Below, one piece after another: positions 11,495 through 22,465 of a DNA stretch of 64,000 nucleotides. The stretch's first letter is position 1. Each line of letters begins with the position of its first letter. Source of the stretch: Prorocentrum cordatum (lineage: Eukaryota; Sar; Dinophyceae; Prorocentrales; Prorocentraceae). A program made the position numbers and the translations under genes. The stretch is taken from the NCBI GenBank assembly GCA_963575745.1, contig CAUYUJ010014338.1, positions 367,501 through 431,500 on the forward strand. Direction: 5' to 3'. The notes beneath the pieces are model-generated. The model saw only the letters and a list, made by a program, of their open reading frames with translations. It did no database searches and had not been told where the DNA came from.

Positions 11495-11950
11495 GTCGTC
11501 GTCGTCGTCTACCCTCCTGCCTCGTCGTTGTCGTCGTCGGCGTGGCCGTCCTTCCTCCTTCTTCGTCGTTCGCGTCGTCGCCGTCCTCCGTCCTCCCTCG
11601 TCGTTGTCGTCGTTGTCGCCGTCGTCGTCCTCCCTCCTCCCTCGTCGTCGTTGTCGTTGGCGAGGTCGTCGTCGTCGTCTTCGTCGTCGTCGTTGTCGTC
11701 GTCGTCGTTGTTGTTGTCGTCGAAGTCGTCGGAGACGTCGTCGGTGTCGTCGTAGTCGTTGTCGTCGGTGTCGTCGTAATCGGTCTTAAAAGGTTTTGCA
11801 AACCAAGTTGCGGGTGGGTGGGTGGGATGTTTGCAAGAACGTGGGATGTGTCAAATCATGGGTACAAATCAGTTGCACCACGTAGATTGCACCGCGCGAA
11901 AATTTCACCATATGTATATATATAGCACCTGCTCCACCTGTATTGCTACA
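10600..11950. repeat. Array unit C
   Basis: This copy follows unit B by 1547 bp measured palindrome to palindrome (9268 to 10815). It carries the uninterrupted version of the site hit by the 980-bp element (CTAACACAACACTTTTTCGC near 10771), then palindromes at 10813 and 11105, a second (GTC)n tract (11250-11780) and the closing anchor at 11792. Confidence 0.7.
11250..11780. repeat. (GTC)n-rich microsatellite of array unit C
   Basis: GTC-type triplets with the same CCTCC-type interruptions as the tract at 9700-10475, in the same order. Both therefore derive from one expanded ancestor. Confidence 0.9.
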
Positions 11951-13660
11951 CATGCAATGTTTTGGGCCCACGATGGCTAACATCCATTTGGTTATAGCAA
12001 GCCAGCCGCGATGTTGCATAACGCGAGGAGGTCTGAAGGCCCAAGAACGAGGGAGAACGATGGAGGGGGACTGGCTCAGGGGGGAAACGTCAACCTGGAA
12101 TCGAGGATAAATCGCCGATAATTCTGCGACAGACCCCCGACAGCGAAACCGAACGCTTCTGGGCGGGGAGGGCTATCGGGCCCCTATCGGGGATCAGTGG
12201 GCGATTGGGGGTCGATGCGTTTTCCCCTGAGCCCATTCCCCCTCTAACGCTGCCCCTGAAACGCGAGGAGGCCTGGGACGGTCCACGAGGGGCCAGAAAC
12301 GTCCACAGTCTCCACCTGGCGACGGCAGCGGCGGCGGCGATGACGATCCAGAGGCCTCCGAGGTGCCAGAGAACTCCGAAGGCCCAGCAAGGCGCAGAAA
12401 CGTCCAAGCGACGACCGGCTGCGGCGGCCCCTCCCCCCAGGCAGGCAGCCTCGGTCGCGAAGCGCGCGCAGTCCTCCGAGGGGGCGCGGCAGGGCGCGGG
12501 CGGCGGGTGCAGGTCATATCGGCGGCGAGCTCGGGGGAAGTCAGGAGGGGCAGGGCCTTCTCAGAAGAGTCGGAAGTCCCCCAGCCCTCTGACAAGTTTT
12601 CTGAGCCTTCCCCGGGGGCGCAGACAACTCTCAGAAGGCCGGGGCGCTTCTGATAAGTCCCGCCGCCTTCTGAGAAGGCCTTCTCCTTCTCACTTCCCCC
12701 CCTCGCTCGCCGCCTATCTTGAATTCTTTGGCACAAGATCCAGCCAGACCTAGCGAAGAGCTGTTGGCGTTCATATTCAGGCGACACAAGAAAGAATGAC
12801 GGCCTTCTGTACTGCTCGCCTGTGGGATGGGAAGCTCCCTGGCCCCAGGACCGTCAAACACGTCTCGTGACGTGAGGCTGGTCCAGGGGAGGGGGTACTC
12901 CAGGAGGGACGACGTCACTGAAATTGAACGTCGGAGGATAGGGGAGATCGCTGGTGGGGAAGGCTTGGGGTCGCGCACTGACAGTACCTGCGAGGAATTC
13001 CTTGCTGCCCTCAACAGGCCGCAAGGGTCCAGAGGTGTCCCTGGCCCAAGCTGCCCCCGCAATGTGCAAGACAATGTGCAATGAGGCATCCACGGCCTCC
13101 AGAGTACCCCTCAGGCGGCCCAGAGGGCCCCAGGGGCTACAAAATGGAGCGTGAAGCTGGGGACACCCTGGCAAAGGTATACCTTTAGCAGCCCCCGGTG
13201 ACCTGGGTTGGTCTCAAAACTCTGGAGCCGCCTCCAGCGACGCCGCCTCCAGCGGCGCCCCAGGGGCGCTCTGCACCCCGGGGTTAAGCCGTTGAGACCG
13301 CTTCGGCTATACTCGGACGGTGCGCACCCCAAGCCTTACCAATAGTTGTTCCACCTGTTGGGCTGGCCTCCTTGCTATCAGCCTTGCTGTCGCGGGTTGG
13401 GGCTGGGCTGCCACCACAACGACTTCAGGTCCACCTGGCGCTGTCGCGGTCCGCGACTCTCCACGCCGAGCGCCAGGACCTGCGCCGCTTTACGGCCATC
13501 GTGTTACTATATGCACAACAAGGAGCGAAGGGGCTTTCCTGCCCACGGCGAGCCTCGGCTGAAAATAGGTCCCCCGACCTAGATCTGAGGAACGGCCTTA
13601 AAACCAGAGCCCCTCTTGAGCTCGAAGTGCTCCTTATCAGTTCAATGTCTTGACTGTACT
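11950..13660. other. No gene seen
   Basis: About 1.7 kb of mixed GC-rich sequence. Candidate ORFs on both strands overlap each other and show no motif. 12530-12690 has repeated CTTCTGA and TCAGAAGG pieces that could fold, but no regular unit. Nothing else is supported. Confidence 0.5.
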
Positions 13661-13663
13661 GCC

Positions 13664-13860
13664 AGCCAGGAGGAGGGACAGGAGGAGGAGGAGGAGGAAA
13701 TAAATGAGGATGAGTATGAGGAGGAGGAGCAGGAGGAGGAGAAGGAGCAGCAGGAGGAGGACGGCGACGAGGGGCAGGGGAAGGAGAACGAGATAGTAGC
13801 AGGGAGGGGTGGCGACGAGGACCAGGAAAAAAGACGAGGATGAGGAGTAGGAGGAGGAGA
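13664..13860. repeat. (GGA)n-rich tract
   Basis: Purine tract of GGA and GAG triplets with interruptions. The Glu-rich frame over it is a translation of the repeat. Confidence 0.85.
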
Positions 13861-14271
13861 TGACCCCTAGCCATAGCGGGACGAGGTGGGACAGCCAAGA
13901 CTCCCACTTGAAGTCGGTGCATGGAGGCCTTGGAAGCCCACAACCAACGCAACACCAGCAACGATCCGACCCCCAACGACCTGACCAGCACGCTCCACAC
14001 CCTGCACTCAGCCCTACAAACGACCGCCATCTACAACCTCCGAGATCAGCACCCTCCTGTACTGCAGAGGCGGGGGCGGTATGACTGACGACATCGGATA
14101 CTACGGCTAGTGAGTACCAGTACGACCAGCACGACTGGACAGGATCAAGCAGGAGTACCAACCCGTCCAGCACGGCTAGGACGAGGGATACAAGTTCGAG
14201 CACCACAGTGTCAGGCAGCACTGCAGGTTCACAACATGGAGTACTCGACGAGAAGGGGCGGCCTGCCCCTC

Positions 14272-14319
14272 GGCGAGGGATACACAGCGCCAGGCGCCGA
14301 AGGGTGTATCCCCGTCGCC
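14272..14319. other. Stem-loop 1 of three with a shared 18-nt loop
   Basis: GGGATACAC (14277-14285) pairs perfectly with GTGTATCCC (14304-14312). A second helix GGCGA/TCGCC (14272-14276 with 14315-14319) continues after a 2-nt bulge. The loop is AGCGCCAGGCGCCGAAGG. Confidence 0.75.
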
Positions 14320-14413
14320 CTCGCGTGGCATGCGAGGGGCCGAGGCCAGCCGGCCCGATCGGCATGATGACGAGAGCAGCCGCTGCAGACCTGCTGGAGC
14401 CCACGAGCGGCTC

Positions 14414-14456
14414 GGCGAGCCTCCACAGCGCGCTGCGCCGAAGGGTGGAGGCCGCC
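14414..14456. other. Stem-loop 2 of three with a shared 18-nt loop
   Basis: GCCTCCAC (14419-14426) pairs perfectly with GTGGAGGC (14445-14452), with GGC/GCC outside an internal loop. The loop AGCGCGCTGCGCCGAAGG has the same length and nearly the same sequence as in stem-loop 1, while the stem sequence is different. Confidence 0.75.
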
Positions 14457-14491
14457 GCAGCTGGGGGCAGCCAGCCACCCGAAGACCCCAC

Positions 14492-14535
14492 GGCGGCTGG
14501 GCTCAGCGCGAGGCGCCGAAGGGAGCCCAGCCGCC
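14492..14535. other. Stem-loop 3 of three with a shared 18-nt loop
   Basis: GGCGGCTGGGCTC (14492-14504) pairs perfectly over 13 bp with GAGCCCAGCCGCC (14523-14535). The loop is AGCGCGAGGCGCCGAAGG, one base different from stem-loop 1. Confidence 0.8.
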
Positions 14536-14845
14536 ACCACGCGGCCGCCAGCCCACAAAGAGGCCGACGGCCTGGCCGTGCGCCGCGCTGCCTGACGCCC
14601 GCGGGCGCGGGCGCGCGCGGCGCCCGCCCGTGGGCCCTGACGGGCCCCCTTTTTTCTTTTTGCTGAAACCCGGCCCCCCTTCTCCCTCCGCTGAGGTTTA
14701 ACTTGGTCCCTGGTTCCCTCTGCTTTCCTCGGGGTCGGGTTCCCGGGGCCGCTGTCCGAGTGCCCGCACGGCCCTGGAGGGCCGCTGCGGCGCGCTCCGC
14801 GCCCGCGGGGCGCGCGACAAGACGCTGCATAGCGAGAAATGAGAA

Positions 14846-15200
14846 ATGAGAAATGAGGAGGAGGAGAGGGAGGAGGAGGAGGAGGAGGAGAAGGAGGAGG
14901 AGGAGGAGAGGAGGGAGGAGGAGGACGAGGAGAAGGAGGAGGAGGAGAGACGAGGAGGAGGGAGGAGGAGGAGGAGGAGAAGGAGGAGGAGGAGGGAGGT
15001 GGAGGCGCAGGAGGAGGGAGATGAGGCGGAGAAGGAGGAGGAGGGGAGGGAGGAGGAGGAGGAGGAGGAGGAGGAGGAGGAGGAGGAGGAGGAGGAGAAG
15101 GAGGCAGATGAGGAGGAGGAAGAGGAGGAGGAGGAGCAGGAGGAGCAGGAGGAGGAGGAGGAGAAGGAGAACGAAGAGGAGCAGAAGTACGAGGGGGAGG
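14846..15200. repeat. (GGA)n-rich tract, about 350 bp
   Basis: Nearly pure GGA/GAG purine tract. Glu-rich and Arg-rich frames on the plus strand and Ser- or Pro-rich frames on the minus strand are repeat translations. Confidence 0.9.
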
Positions 15201-16985
15201 ACACGACAGGAGGGGACACGCGAGGCAGGAGACGGCGGCGGAACTCACGGCCCGCGCCAGGATCGGAGCGGGTGGACAGCTGTCGCGCCGCTCGGAGAAC
15301 CGGGAGGAGGCGGGGATGATCGCAAGACGACTGGCGCGAAGCAAGCGGGTCCCGAGGGAAACGGGCTCCGGAGCCTGCGGCCCCTCTTCGTCCTGAGAGT
15401 CGCTTTCTGACCTCCCAGGGCCCGTAGTAGAGGGCCCCGACAAGCCGAAAATGGCGACAAACCTCAGCTGAAGAAGGAGCTGTTTACAAATAAACTTTTT
15501 GAGCTCCGCGCGGATTCCTTGGATCGGCCCTGGACCCCCCCAGGAAGCTGTGTCTTTCTTCGACGTTTGTTTCATGGTGAAACGATGCGCGCTGCCTGGG
15601 AGCGCGGGTCTGGCGCGGCATCCCGCTCGCGCGGCCGCGCCAGCTCGGCGGCTGGGGCCCACAGGGCCGGGGCGGGCGCGGCCGCGGGCGGGTCGCCCGG
15701 GGTCATGGTGGCAGAGACGCTGGCCGCAGGACGAGGCAGGAGGCAGGAAGGCGAGGAACGGGGAGCAGCTCAGAGACAATATCCGATTCGAACAAATCGG
15801 CTTAAAAGACGGGGAGGCAGCAGCCGCAGAGAGAGTGGGAGCAGACCTCCGCTAAGCGGAGCCGCTCGACCAGCAGATCCCGAACGCCACAAAACGAGGC
15901 TGCAGCAGCCTGCCTCAGCAAGAACCCGAGGCAGGCATCTGCAGCCTCATTAGCCATTAGCGGGACTCGCGGCCAGCAAGGACCTCGTTCAAACGCCACC
16001 GCTCGGCGAGAGTAAGAAAGATCAGGAGGTGAGGGGAGGATGTGAAGACCTCGACCTCGATCGGCGCCAGACCTTGCTTGTGGCTTGTATTTCGTATGGC
16101 GTAGACAATAATACATGTTTTCTGACCCCCACGCACGGTTCACAGAACCAAGCAGCGAGAAACAACCGGCATCGGCACAGGACGCGCAGGGTTGTCCTGC
16201 GAACGTGGCCGAAATTCTGTGAGAGAGGCCGCGCGGGGAGAGGGGGAAGGAGGACGGAAAGGAGGGGGAACAAGAGGGGCGACGTGACCGCAGCAAGATG
16301 GTTGCAGCACGTTGGACGAAGCTCGGCTGGAGCTGGGCCGTGAGACCGAAAATGGGAAACCCGCGGGCGCGCAAGGAGGGAGAGGAGGAGCGAGGGAGCT
16401 AACTTCGCGAATGCGAAGACCAACTGGGACTTCGCCCGGGGTGCGCGCACATAGGACCCACACGAGCGGGGAAAGAAAGGGGAGGAAGAGAGAGAAGGGA
16501 AACGAGAGCGCGCAGGGTAAGACTAAAGGGACTGTGGATCCGCACATGGGGGGTGCAGGGGGACGGGAAGCTCTGAGAGCAAACCGCCCCTGACGCCCCC
16601 AGGGCGGAGGACGCCGCCCCCCCTCCAAGACGAGGGGGCGGTGCGGGTGAAGAAAAAAACTAACTGAAATTAGGACGGGCATGCAATGCAAAGCAGCAAA
16701 CAAGCGGGGGCGGAGGACAGCGCGAAAGACAGAAGAAGGAGCAGGGGGAGAAGCTAAAGGAAAACGAAAGGAGCTAGCCTTGTCACTCAATCACTGACTC
16801 CATAATGCTGGATACCGAGGCGACGTATGGTCCTGAGGACAAGGAAGCCTGTAGGAAACAGAAAGACGACACGTCACCAATCCCCCCCCCCCATCCAGAG
16901 CACTCCAGAGCCTCAGAGCTGGGCACGATTGAGTGTCCTGGCCGTCCTCGCGCTGCTGAGGCGGCCGTGGCGTGGCTGACTGTCT
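15200..16985. other. No gene seen
   Basis: GC-rich sequence with no recognisable protein, RNA or repeat unit. Overlapping ORFs on both strands lack motifs. 16750-16980 has a poly-C run but nothing identifiable. Confidence 0.5.
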
Positions 16986-16989
16986 GTGC

Positions 16990-18490
16990 TGGTTGACGTT
17001 GGTGCTGAACTCGGTGCTGGCGTCGGTGTCGGTCTAGGCGCTGGCGCAGGTGGTGGCATACGTTGGCATTGGTGCTGGGGTAGGTGCTGGCGACGTCGCT
17101 GGTGCAGGGGCTAGCGCTGTTGCCTGCGCGATCGCAGGCGTTGAGGGTGGCGTTAGTGCTGACGTCGGCGCTGGCGTAGGCGCCAGCGTTTGGGCTGGCG
17201 TCGAAGTTGGCGTCGGTGTTGGCGTAAGCGCTGGCAATCGTACTGGCGTAAGTGCCGACGTTGGTGCTGGCGTCGGTGCTGGCGTCAGCGCTTATGCGGG
17301 TGCTGGCGCTGGTGGCCCCGTGTAGGCGGCTCAGGAGTTGATGCTGGCATCGATGCTGAGGTCGGCGCTGGCGTTGGCGCAAGCGGAGGTGCAGGCGTCG
17401 GTGCTGGCGCCGGTGCTGGTGTGGGCGCTGGCGTTGGTGACGGTGTAGCCGCCGGTCTTGGTGCTGGCGTCGGTGCCAGATTCAGCGATGGTGTGAACGC
17501 TCGCGTTGGCGCTGGTGTCGGTGCTGAAGTCTGAGCTTGGGAGTCGGAGCTGGTGTCAGGACTGGTGCAGCACGCCGTTTCAGTCTTGCTGTTGGCGTCG
17601 GTGCTGGCGTCGTCGCTAGGGCAGGCGCTGGCGCTGGTGCCAGTCAAGCGTAAGCATTGATGCTGGCGTCAGTGTTGGCAGTGCTGGCATCGGCGCTGGC
17701 GTCGGCACTGGCGACGGTGCTGGCGTCGCTGATTGTGTATGTGTTGGCGTTGGTCACGGCATAGTCGCTGTCGTCGGTGCGGGCGTCGCTGCTGGCGGCG
17801 GCGCTGGCGCTGGAGCTGGAGGCGCTGGCGTTGGCGCCAGAAGACGGAGCAGGGAGTCGGAGTTGATGTTGATGTTGGCGCTGACTGGTGCTGGTGTCAG
17901 GGTTGGAGAGAACACGGGTGAGCTGGGCAGCTCACTGGTGGCGTCGGTGCTGGTGTCGGCGTTGGTGTAGACGCTGGCGCTGGTGACAGCAAAGACGCAA
18001 GTCTACATGCTGGCGCAGGTGCTCGTGTCGATGCTGGCACAGGCGCCAGCATTGGTGGTACTGACGTAGCGTTGGCGCTGGCGTCGGTACTGGGGCCAGT
18101 GCAAGTGTAGGCGCAGGCGTTGGTGCTGGCGTAGTCGCCGGCGTCGGTGCTTGCGTCGGTGCTGGCGCCCGCACTGGTGTCCCCGCTGGTTCTGGTTCTT
18201 GCGTCGGCGTTGGACGTCGGAAAAGGGGGGTCGGGGTTGGCGTCAGCCTGGTGCTGGCGCCCAGGCTGAAGGGGACGCCGGTGAGCTGGGCAGCTCTCTG
18301 GTCCACTCTAGCTGCTGGCGACGGTGCTGGCGCGAACTGTGGTGTAGGCGTTGGCGTTGGCGCCCGCGTGTGCACAGGTCCCAGTGCTGGCTTTGGTGCT
18401 GGCGTCGGCGGCTGCGCATGCGCCATCGTCAGTGCTGGCGGCGGTGCTGGTAGAGGCGCTAGCGTTGATACTGGCGTCGGTGCTGACTCA
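16990..18490. repeat. Minisatellite A, 12-bp GGTGCTGGCGTC type
   Basis: About 1.5 kb built from diverged copies of GGTGCTGGCGTC with 6-bp half units (GCTGGC, GTCGGT). Frames over it give Val-Gly-Ala-Gly on the plus strand and Ala-Pro-Thr on the minus strand. The same unit occurs at 29160-29450 and, with GATGCTGGAGTC variants, at 37600-38290. Confidence 0.85.
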
Positions 18491-18585
18491 GGCGTAGCGT
18501 CACACGATAGGTGGGGCAGAATTCTGTGAGTGATCCGCCCTGGGCGGGCACGGCGTCCTCGAAGCCGGTTCGGAAAAAAACTCAA

Positions 18586-18833
18586 TCGCACCACGATGCA
18601 AGACGCAACGGAAAATGTCACGAATTTCGTTGCCGTTGCCACGGTAGTGCGGTGGTCGGCGCGGGGGTCGGGCAGCTGGTCGGAGCGGGGCTCGGCGACC
18701 TGGCCGTTGATCGCACCACGATGCAAGACGCAACGAACATGTCACGAATTTCGTTGCCGTTGCCACGGTAGTGCGGTGGTCGGCGCAGGGGTCGGGCAGC
18801 TGGTCGGAGCGGGGCTCGGTGACCTGGCCGTTG
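18586..18833. repeat. 125-bp direct tandem duplication
   Basis: TCGCACCACGATGCAAGACG begins at 18586 and again at 18711. The two copies differ by few bases, including AAAATG versus ACATG after the shared start. Confidence 0.85.
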
Positions 18834-19165
18834 CGGGAGCCGCCACCCTGGTCGGTGCGGGGATCAGCGACCAATCCGGCGCGGGAGTCGTCGGGCCATT
18901 CGGCACGGGAGTCGGCAAGCTGGTCGGCTTGCGATTCGGCGAGCCACTCGACGCGGGAGTCGGCGAGCTGGTCGGTGCGGGAGTCGGTGAGCTGGACGAC
19001 GCGGGAGTCGGCGAACTGGTCGGCGCTGGGGTCGGTGAGCTGGGCGGGCTGGGAACCAGGAAGCAGGTCGTCGAGGGAGTCGGCGAGCTGGCTGGCGCTG
19101 GAGTCGGTGAGCTGGTCGATGCAGGAGCCGCCGAATTGGTCGATGTGGGAGTCAATGACCAGCGC
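18833..19165. repeat. Minisatellite B, 24-bp unit
   Basis: Units of the form GGGAGTCGGCGAGCTGGTCG plus GTGC are repeated with changes, giving an 8-residue period (VGELVGAG) on the plus strand. The same unit returns at 28230-29000. Confidence 0.85.
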
Positions 19166-19960
19166 TGTGTCGCGGGTTACGCAGCGTCGGATGATGGGGC
19201 CCGTCGTGTAGCACCGTGTCGTGCCACTGGTACTCGTCGGGCATCGCCCCCTGGTGCTAGCGCCGAAGCTGGCAGCACTGGTGGTGGAGATTGTGGTGCG
19301 CGTCGAACTAGGTGGTGTCGAGTAGTTGCGTGTGTGGTGGTATCGGGTTGTTGCGTCCAGTGCGGTGGTGCTGACCTGTTGCGTTGAGTATGGTGGTGTC
19401 GAGGTGTTGCATCACGAGCGGTGATCCCGATATGTTGCGTCGAGGCGATCGGTAAAAACAGACTCATGGGCCAGCCCTAGAAAATTCGTCTGACGAGGGA
19501 CCCAAGCATATGCAGGTGTGAGTACCGCAATAGTGATTCACTTTTTCGGTGGCGATCCCGATGAGGCAACGAACCATTCTAGGGGTGTGCCGACATGAGT
19601 GGCGTGGTACACAACGCGAACGAAAACGATTGATCTGAGTACGTAGGGAGACTGAGCGCGGGTGAATCTGCGCGCGTGCGTCTGACTGTGAACGAATCTG
19701 CGTGCGAGCGAGTCTACGTGCATGAATGCGAATATGACAAAGCGTGGTGCAATTGTGTATGAATGTCAATAGTTTGACAATGACTGCCTCTGAGAACACG
19801 TGACGCTGGGCGTGGCCGCCACAAGGAGCTTCCTCAGGACTCCCCGACGGCATCGCCCGCGCACCGCGACGCCAATGTCGGCGCGCCCCCCCGCGAGGAT
19901 CGCGCCCGCTTCCTCCTCTTCCTTTACTCCCTCTTTGCCCGCGCACTCAAAAGTCCAAGG
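19165..19960. other. No gene seen
   Basis: Mixed sequence, with loose TGTTGCGT-containing repetition at 19300-19440. ORFs overlap on both strands and none has a motif. Confidence 0.5.
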
Positions 19961-19964
19961 CTGC

Positions 19965-20255
19965 GGGCGCAGCGCAGCGCGGAGTCCCAACGACGCGCGC
20001 AGGTCGCCCCAGAGGGGTCCCAGCGACGCGCGCGCGTCGTCCACTGCGCGGAGCAAAGAGAGCTAGCTGGCTGGCTGATAGCGGGCAAGGCTCTTGCCGC
20101 TGGGCAGAGCGACGACGGGCGAGCGAGGCGCTGGGCAGAACGCAGCACGGAACCCCCGCGACGCGCGCAGGTCGCCCCGGAGGGGTCCCAGCGACGCGCG
20201 CGGGTCGCCCGCTGCGCGGAGCAAAGAGAGCTAGCTAGCTGGCTGGCTGGGACCT
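19965..20255. repeat. Tandem duplication, period about 175 bp, ending in GCTAGCTGGCTGG
   Basis: The block ACGCGCGCAGGTCGCCCC, GAGGGGTCCCAGCGACGCG, then GGAGCAAAGAGAGCTAGCTG appears twice (about 19990-20070 and 20160-20250). It directly precedes the S90 satellite. Confidence 0.75.
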
Positions 20256-20259
20256 GCGG

Positions 20260-21975
20260 TGGGGCTCCATATGGGGCCACGTAGCGCTGTGCTGGGCAAG
20301 GGAGACGCATGCGGACTGAGCCACGGGGACATTCGGTGGAGTTCCCTATGGGGCCACGAAACGCGTGAGGGATGTGCCGAAATGAACGGCGGGGGCGCAT
20401 GCGGACTGTGCCACCGGGACCTTCGGCGGAGCTCCTATGGGGCCACGAAACGTGTGAGTGGTGTGCCGAAATGAGCGGCGGGGACGCATGCGGACTGTTC
20501 CAATGGGACCTTCGGCGGAGCTCCTGTGGGGCCACGAAACGTGTGAGGGGTGTGCCGACATGAGCGGCGGGAACGCATGCGGACTGTGCCACGGGGACCT
20601 TCGGCGGAGCTCCTATGGGGGCCACGAAGCGTGTGAGGGGTGTGCTGACATGAATGGCGGGGACGCATGCGGACTGTGCCACCGGGACCTTCGGCGGAGC
20701 TCCTATGGGGCCACGAAACGTGTGATGGGTGGGCCGACATGAATGGCGGAGACGCATGCGGACTGCGCCACCGGGACCTTCGGCGGAGCTCCTATGGGGC
20801 CACGAAGCGTGTGAGGGGTGTGCCGAAATGAGCGGCGGGGACGCGTGCGGACTGTGCCAATGGGACCTTCGGCGGAGCTCCTGTGGGGCCACGAAACGTG
20901 TGAGGGGTGTGCCGACATGAGTGGCGAGGGCGCATGCGGACTGTTCCACTGGAACCTTCGGCGGAGCCCCTATGGGGCCACGAAACGTTTGAGGGGTGTG
21001 CCGAAATTGCACACCCACAAAGACCTTCGGTGGAGCTCCCTATGGGGCCACGAAGCGTGTGAGGGGTGGGCCGAAATGGGTGTGCGGGACGCATGCGCAC
21101 ACACCCGTTGGGACCATCGGTGGAGCTCCCTATGGGGCCACGAAGCGTGCGAGGGGTGTGCCAAGATGGGTGTGCGGGACGCATGCGGGCACACCCACTG
21201 GGACCTTCGGTGGAGCTCCCTATGGGGCCACAAAACGTATGAAGGGTGTGCCGAAATGGGTGTGCGGGACGCATGCGGGCACACCCGCTGGGACCTTCGG
21301 TGGAACTCCCTATGGGGCCACGAAACGTGTGAGGGGTGGGCCGAAATGGGCGTGCGGGACACATGCGGGCGCACCCACTGGGACCTTCGGTTGAGCTCCC
21401 TATGGGGCTGGGGCCGACGGGACGCATGCGGGCAACTGGGACCTTCGGTGGAGCTCCCTATGGGGCCACGAAATCCGAAATGGGTGTGCGGGACGCATGC
21501 GGGCACACCCACTGGGACCTTCGGTGGAGCTCCCTATGGGGCCACGAAACGTGTGAGGGGTGGGCCGACATGGGTGTGCGGGACGCATGCGGGCACACCA
21601 CGAAACGTGTGAGGGGTGTGCCGAAATGGGTGTGCGGGACGCATGCGGGCACACCCACCGGGACCTTCGGTGGAGCTCCGGGGCCACGAAGCGTGTGAAG
21701 GGTGTGCCAGAATGGGTGTGCGGGACGCATGCGGGCACACCCACTGGGACCTTCGGTGGAGCTCCCTATGGGGCCACGAAACGTGCCGAAATGGGTGTGC
21801 GGGACGCATGCGGGCACGCCCACTGGGACCTTCGGTGGAGCTCCCTATGGGGCCACGAAACGTGCGAGGGGTGGGCCGAAATGGATGTGCGGGACGCATG
21901 CGGGCACACCCACTGGGACCTTCGTTGGAGCTCCCTATGGGGCCACGAAACGTGTGAGGGGTGTGCCGAAATGGG
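20260..21975. repeat. S90 satellite, first locus (about 19 units of 89-90 bp)
   Basis: The core CTATGGGGCCACGAAACG recurs with a period of 89 bp (20431, 20520, 20609) and then 90 bp (21031, 21121, 21211, 21301, 21391), followed by GTGTGAGGGGTGTGCCG and GGGACCTTCGG. The later units use TGGGTGTGCGGGACGCATG, the earlier ones GAGCGGCGGGGACGCATG, so the array has two subfamilies. A few units near 21410-21620 are shortened. Periods divisible by three keep long ORFs open by chance. There is no CRISPR-like spacer pattern. Confidence 0.9.
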
Positions 21976-21997
21976 TGATGACGATGATGATGGTGGG

Positions 21998-22023
21998 AGG
22001 AGGAGGAGGAGGAGGAGGAGGAG
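21998..22023. repeat. (GGA)n tract at the 3' end of the first LINE
   Basis: A short pure GGA run lies between the last S90 unit and the LINE 3' end. It mirrors the GGA tract at the LINE 5' end (27404-27462). Confidence 0.85.
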
Positions 22024-22055
22024 GCCCAGCGTCGGAATGAGTTCGTCAGCTACAC

Positions 22056-22465
22056 CTACACCTGCTGCACCCTCAAGCTTCTGGCGATCGAGCGCCACCC
22101 TCCCATGGGGGTGTCAGTCGCCATCTGTGCCGCTTTGGCAATGTCTCGCGCCTGAACGGCGGGCGGACACCAGTTCCCTCTACTCCTCCTTGCTTGGTGA
22201 AGGGGGCGGTGGAGGCGAAAGAGAATCACGAGCTGTCGGAGTCGCAAAAGAGAGGGATCAAGGATTACCAATCGCCGGGGGAGGGACGGGCCCACCTCGG
22301 ACCCCGACACGGAGCGGACGAGGAAAAGAAATCCAGGGCAACGCACAAAGTGGGCGAGGGAGTCAGGGCACTCGCATCCCATAAGACAAGACAAATCGGG
22401 GTTGCGCATGCGGGTGTCCGTGACCCACCCCCCTGTCCACGTCTTGATGGCAGCCATTCTCCAGG
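22056..22465 (-). pseudogene. LINE ORF2 C-terminus with Cys-His domain
   Basis: After a shift at the poly-C run, the frame reads KTWTGGWVTDTRMRNPDLSC, LMGCECPDSLAHFVRCPGF, then SLPRRLVILDPSLLRLRQLV, ending GWRSIARSLRVQQV. The CxxxC...HxxxC spacing is the zinc-binding-type domain at the end of many LINE RTs. The 61.2-62.0 kb copy has CLLGCECRDCLSHFVRC, so the cysteines and histidine are conserved between copies. Confidence 0.75.

Larger units (their letters stand above)
4950..11950. repeat. Tandem array of about five related 1.0-1.5 kb units
   Basis: Two anchors recur in order. One is a GC palindrome with sequence GCGCGCGTCGTCGCGCGC followed by ATGCCGAAAT, near 5017, 6247, 7274, 7567, 9266, 9560, 10813 and 11105. 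The other is GTTTTGCAAACCAAGTTGCG (5653, 6898, 7790, with variants at 10494 and 11792) followed by GGTGGGTGGG. Units starting near 7.05, 8.07 and 10.6 kb also share a spacer with CTGACCACATGTC and GGTTCTAACATA-like sequence. The first two units (4.95-5.8 and 6.0-7.0 kb) are more diverged and share an ATCAGCATCGGCGCCGTC block about 1.25 kb apart. No protein gene is supported inside; ORFs here are low-complexity translations. Confidence 0.8.

Noticed and set aside
9450-11800. Asp-, Thr-, Val- and Ser-rich ORFs of 180-370 residues
   Set aside because: They are six-frame translations of (GTC)n tracts.
13616-15410. Glu-rich and Arg-rich proteins from the GGA tracts
   Set aside because: They are pure repeat translations without flanking protein-like sequence.
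20260-21975. CRISPR-like array
   Set aside because: Units are contiguous with diverged variable parts rather than identical repeats with unique spacers, and the sequence is eukaryotic.
20259-22384. Plus-strand ORFs of 130-270 residues with WSSLWGHETCEGCAEMG repeats
   Set aside because: The 90-bp satellite period is divisible by three, so a frame stays open. The 89-bp part and the shortened units break it, and both strands give similar ORFs.
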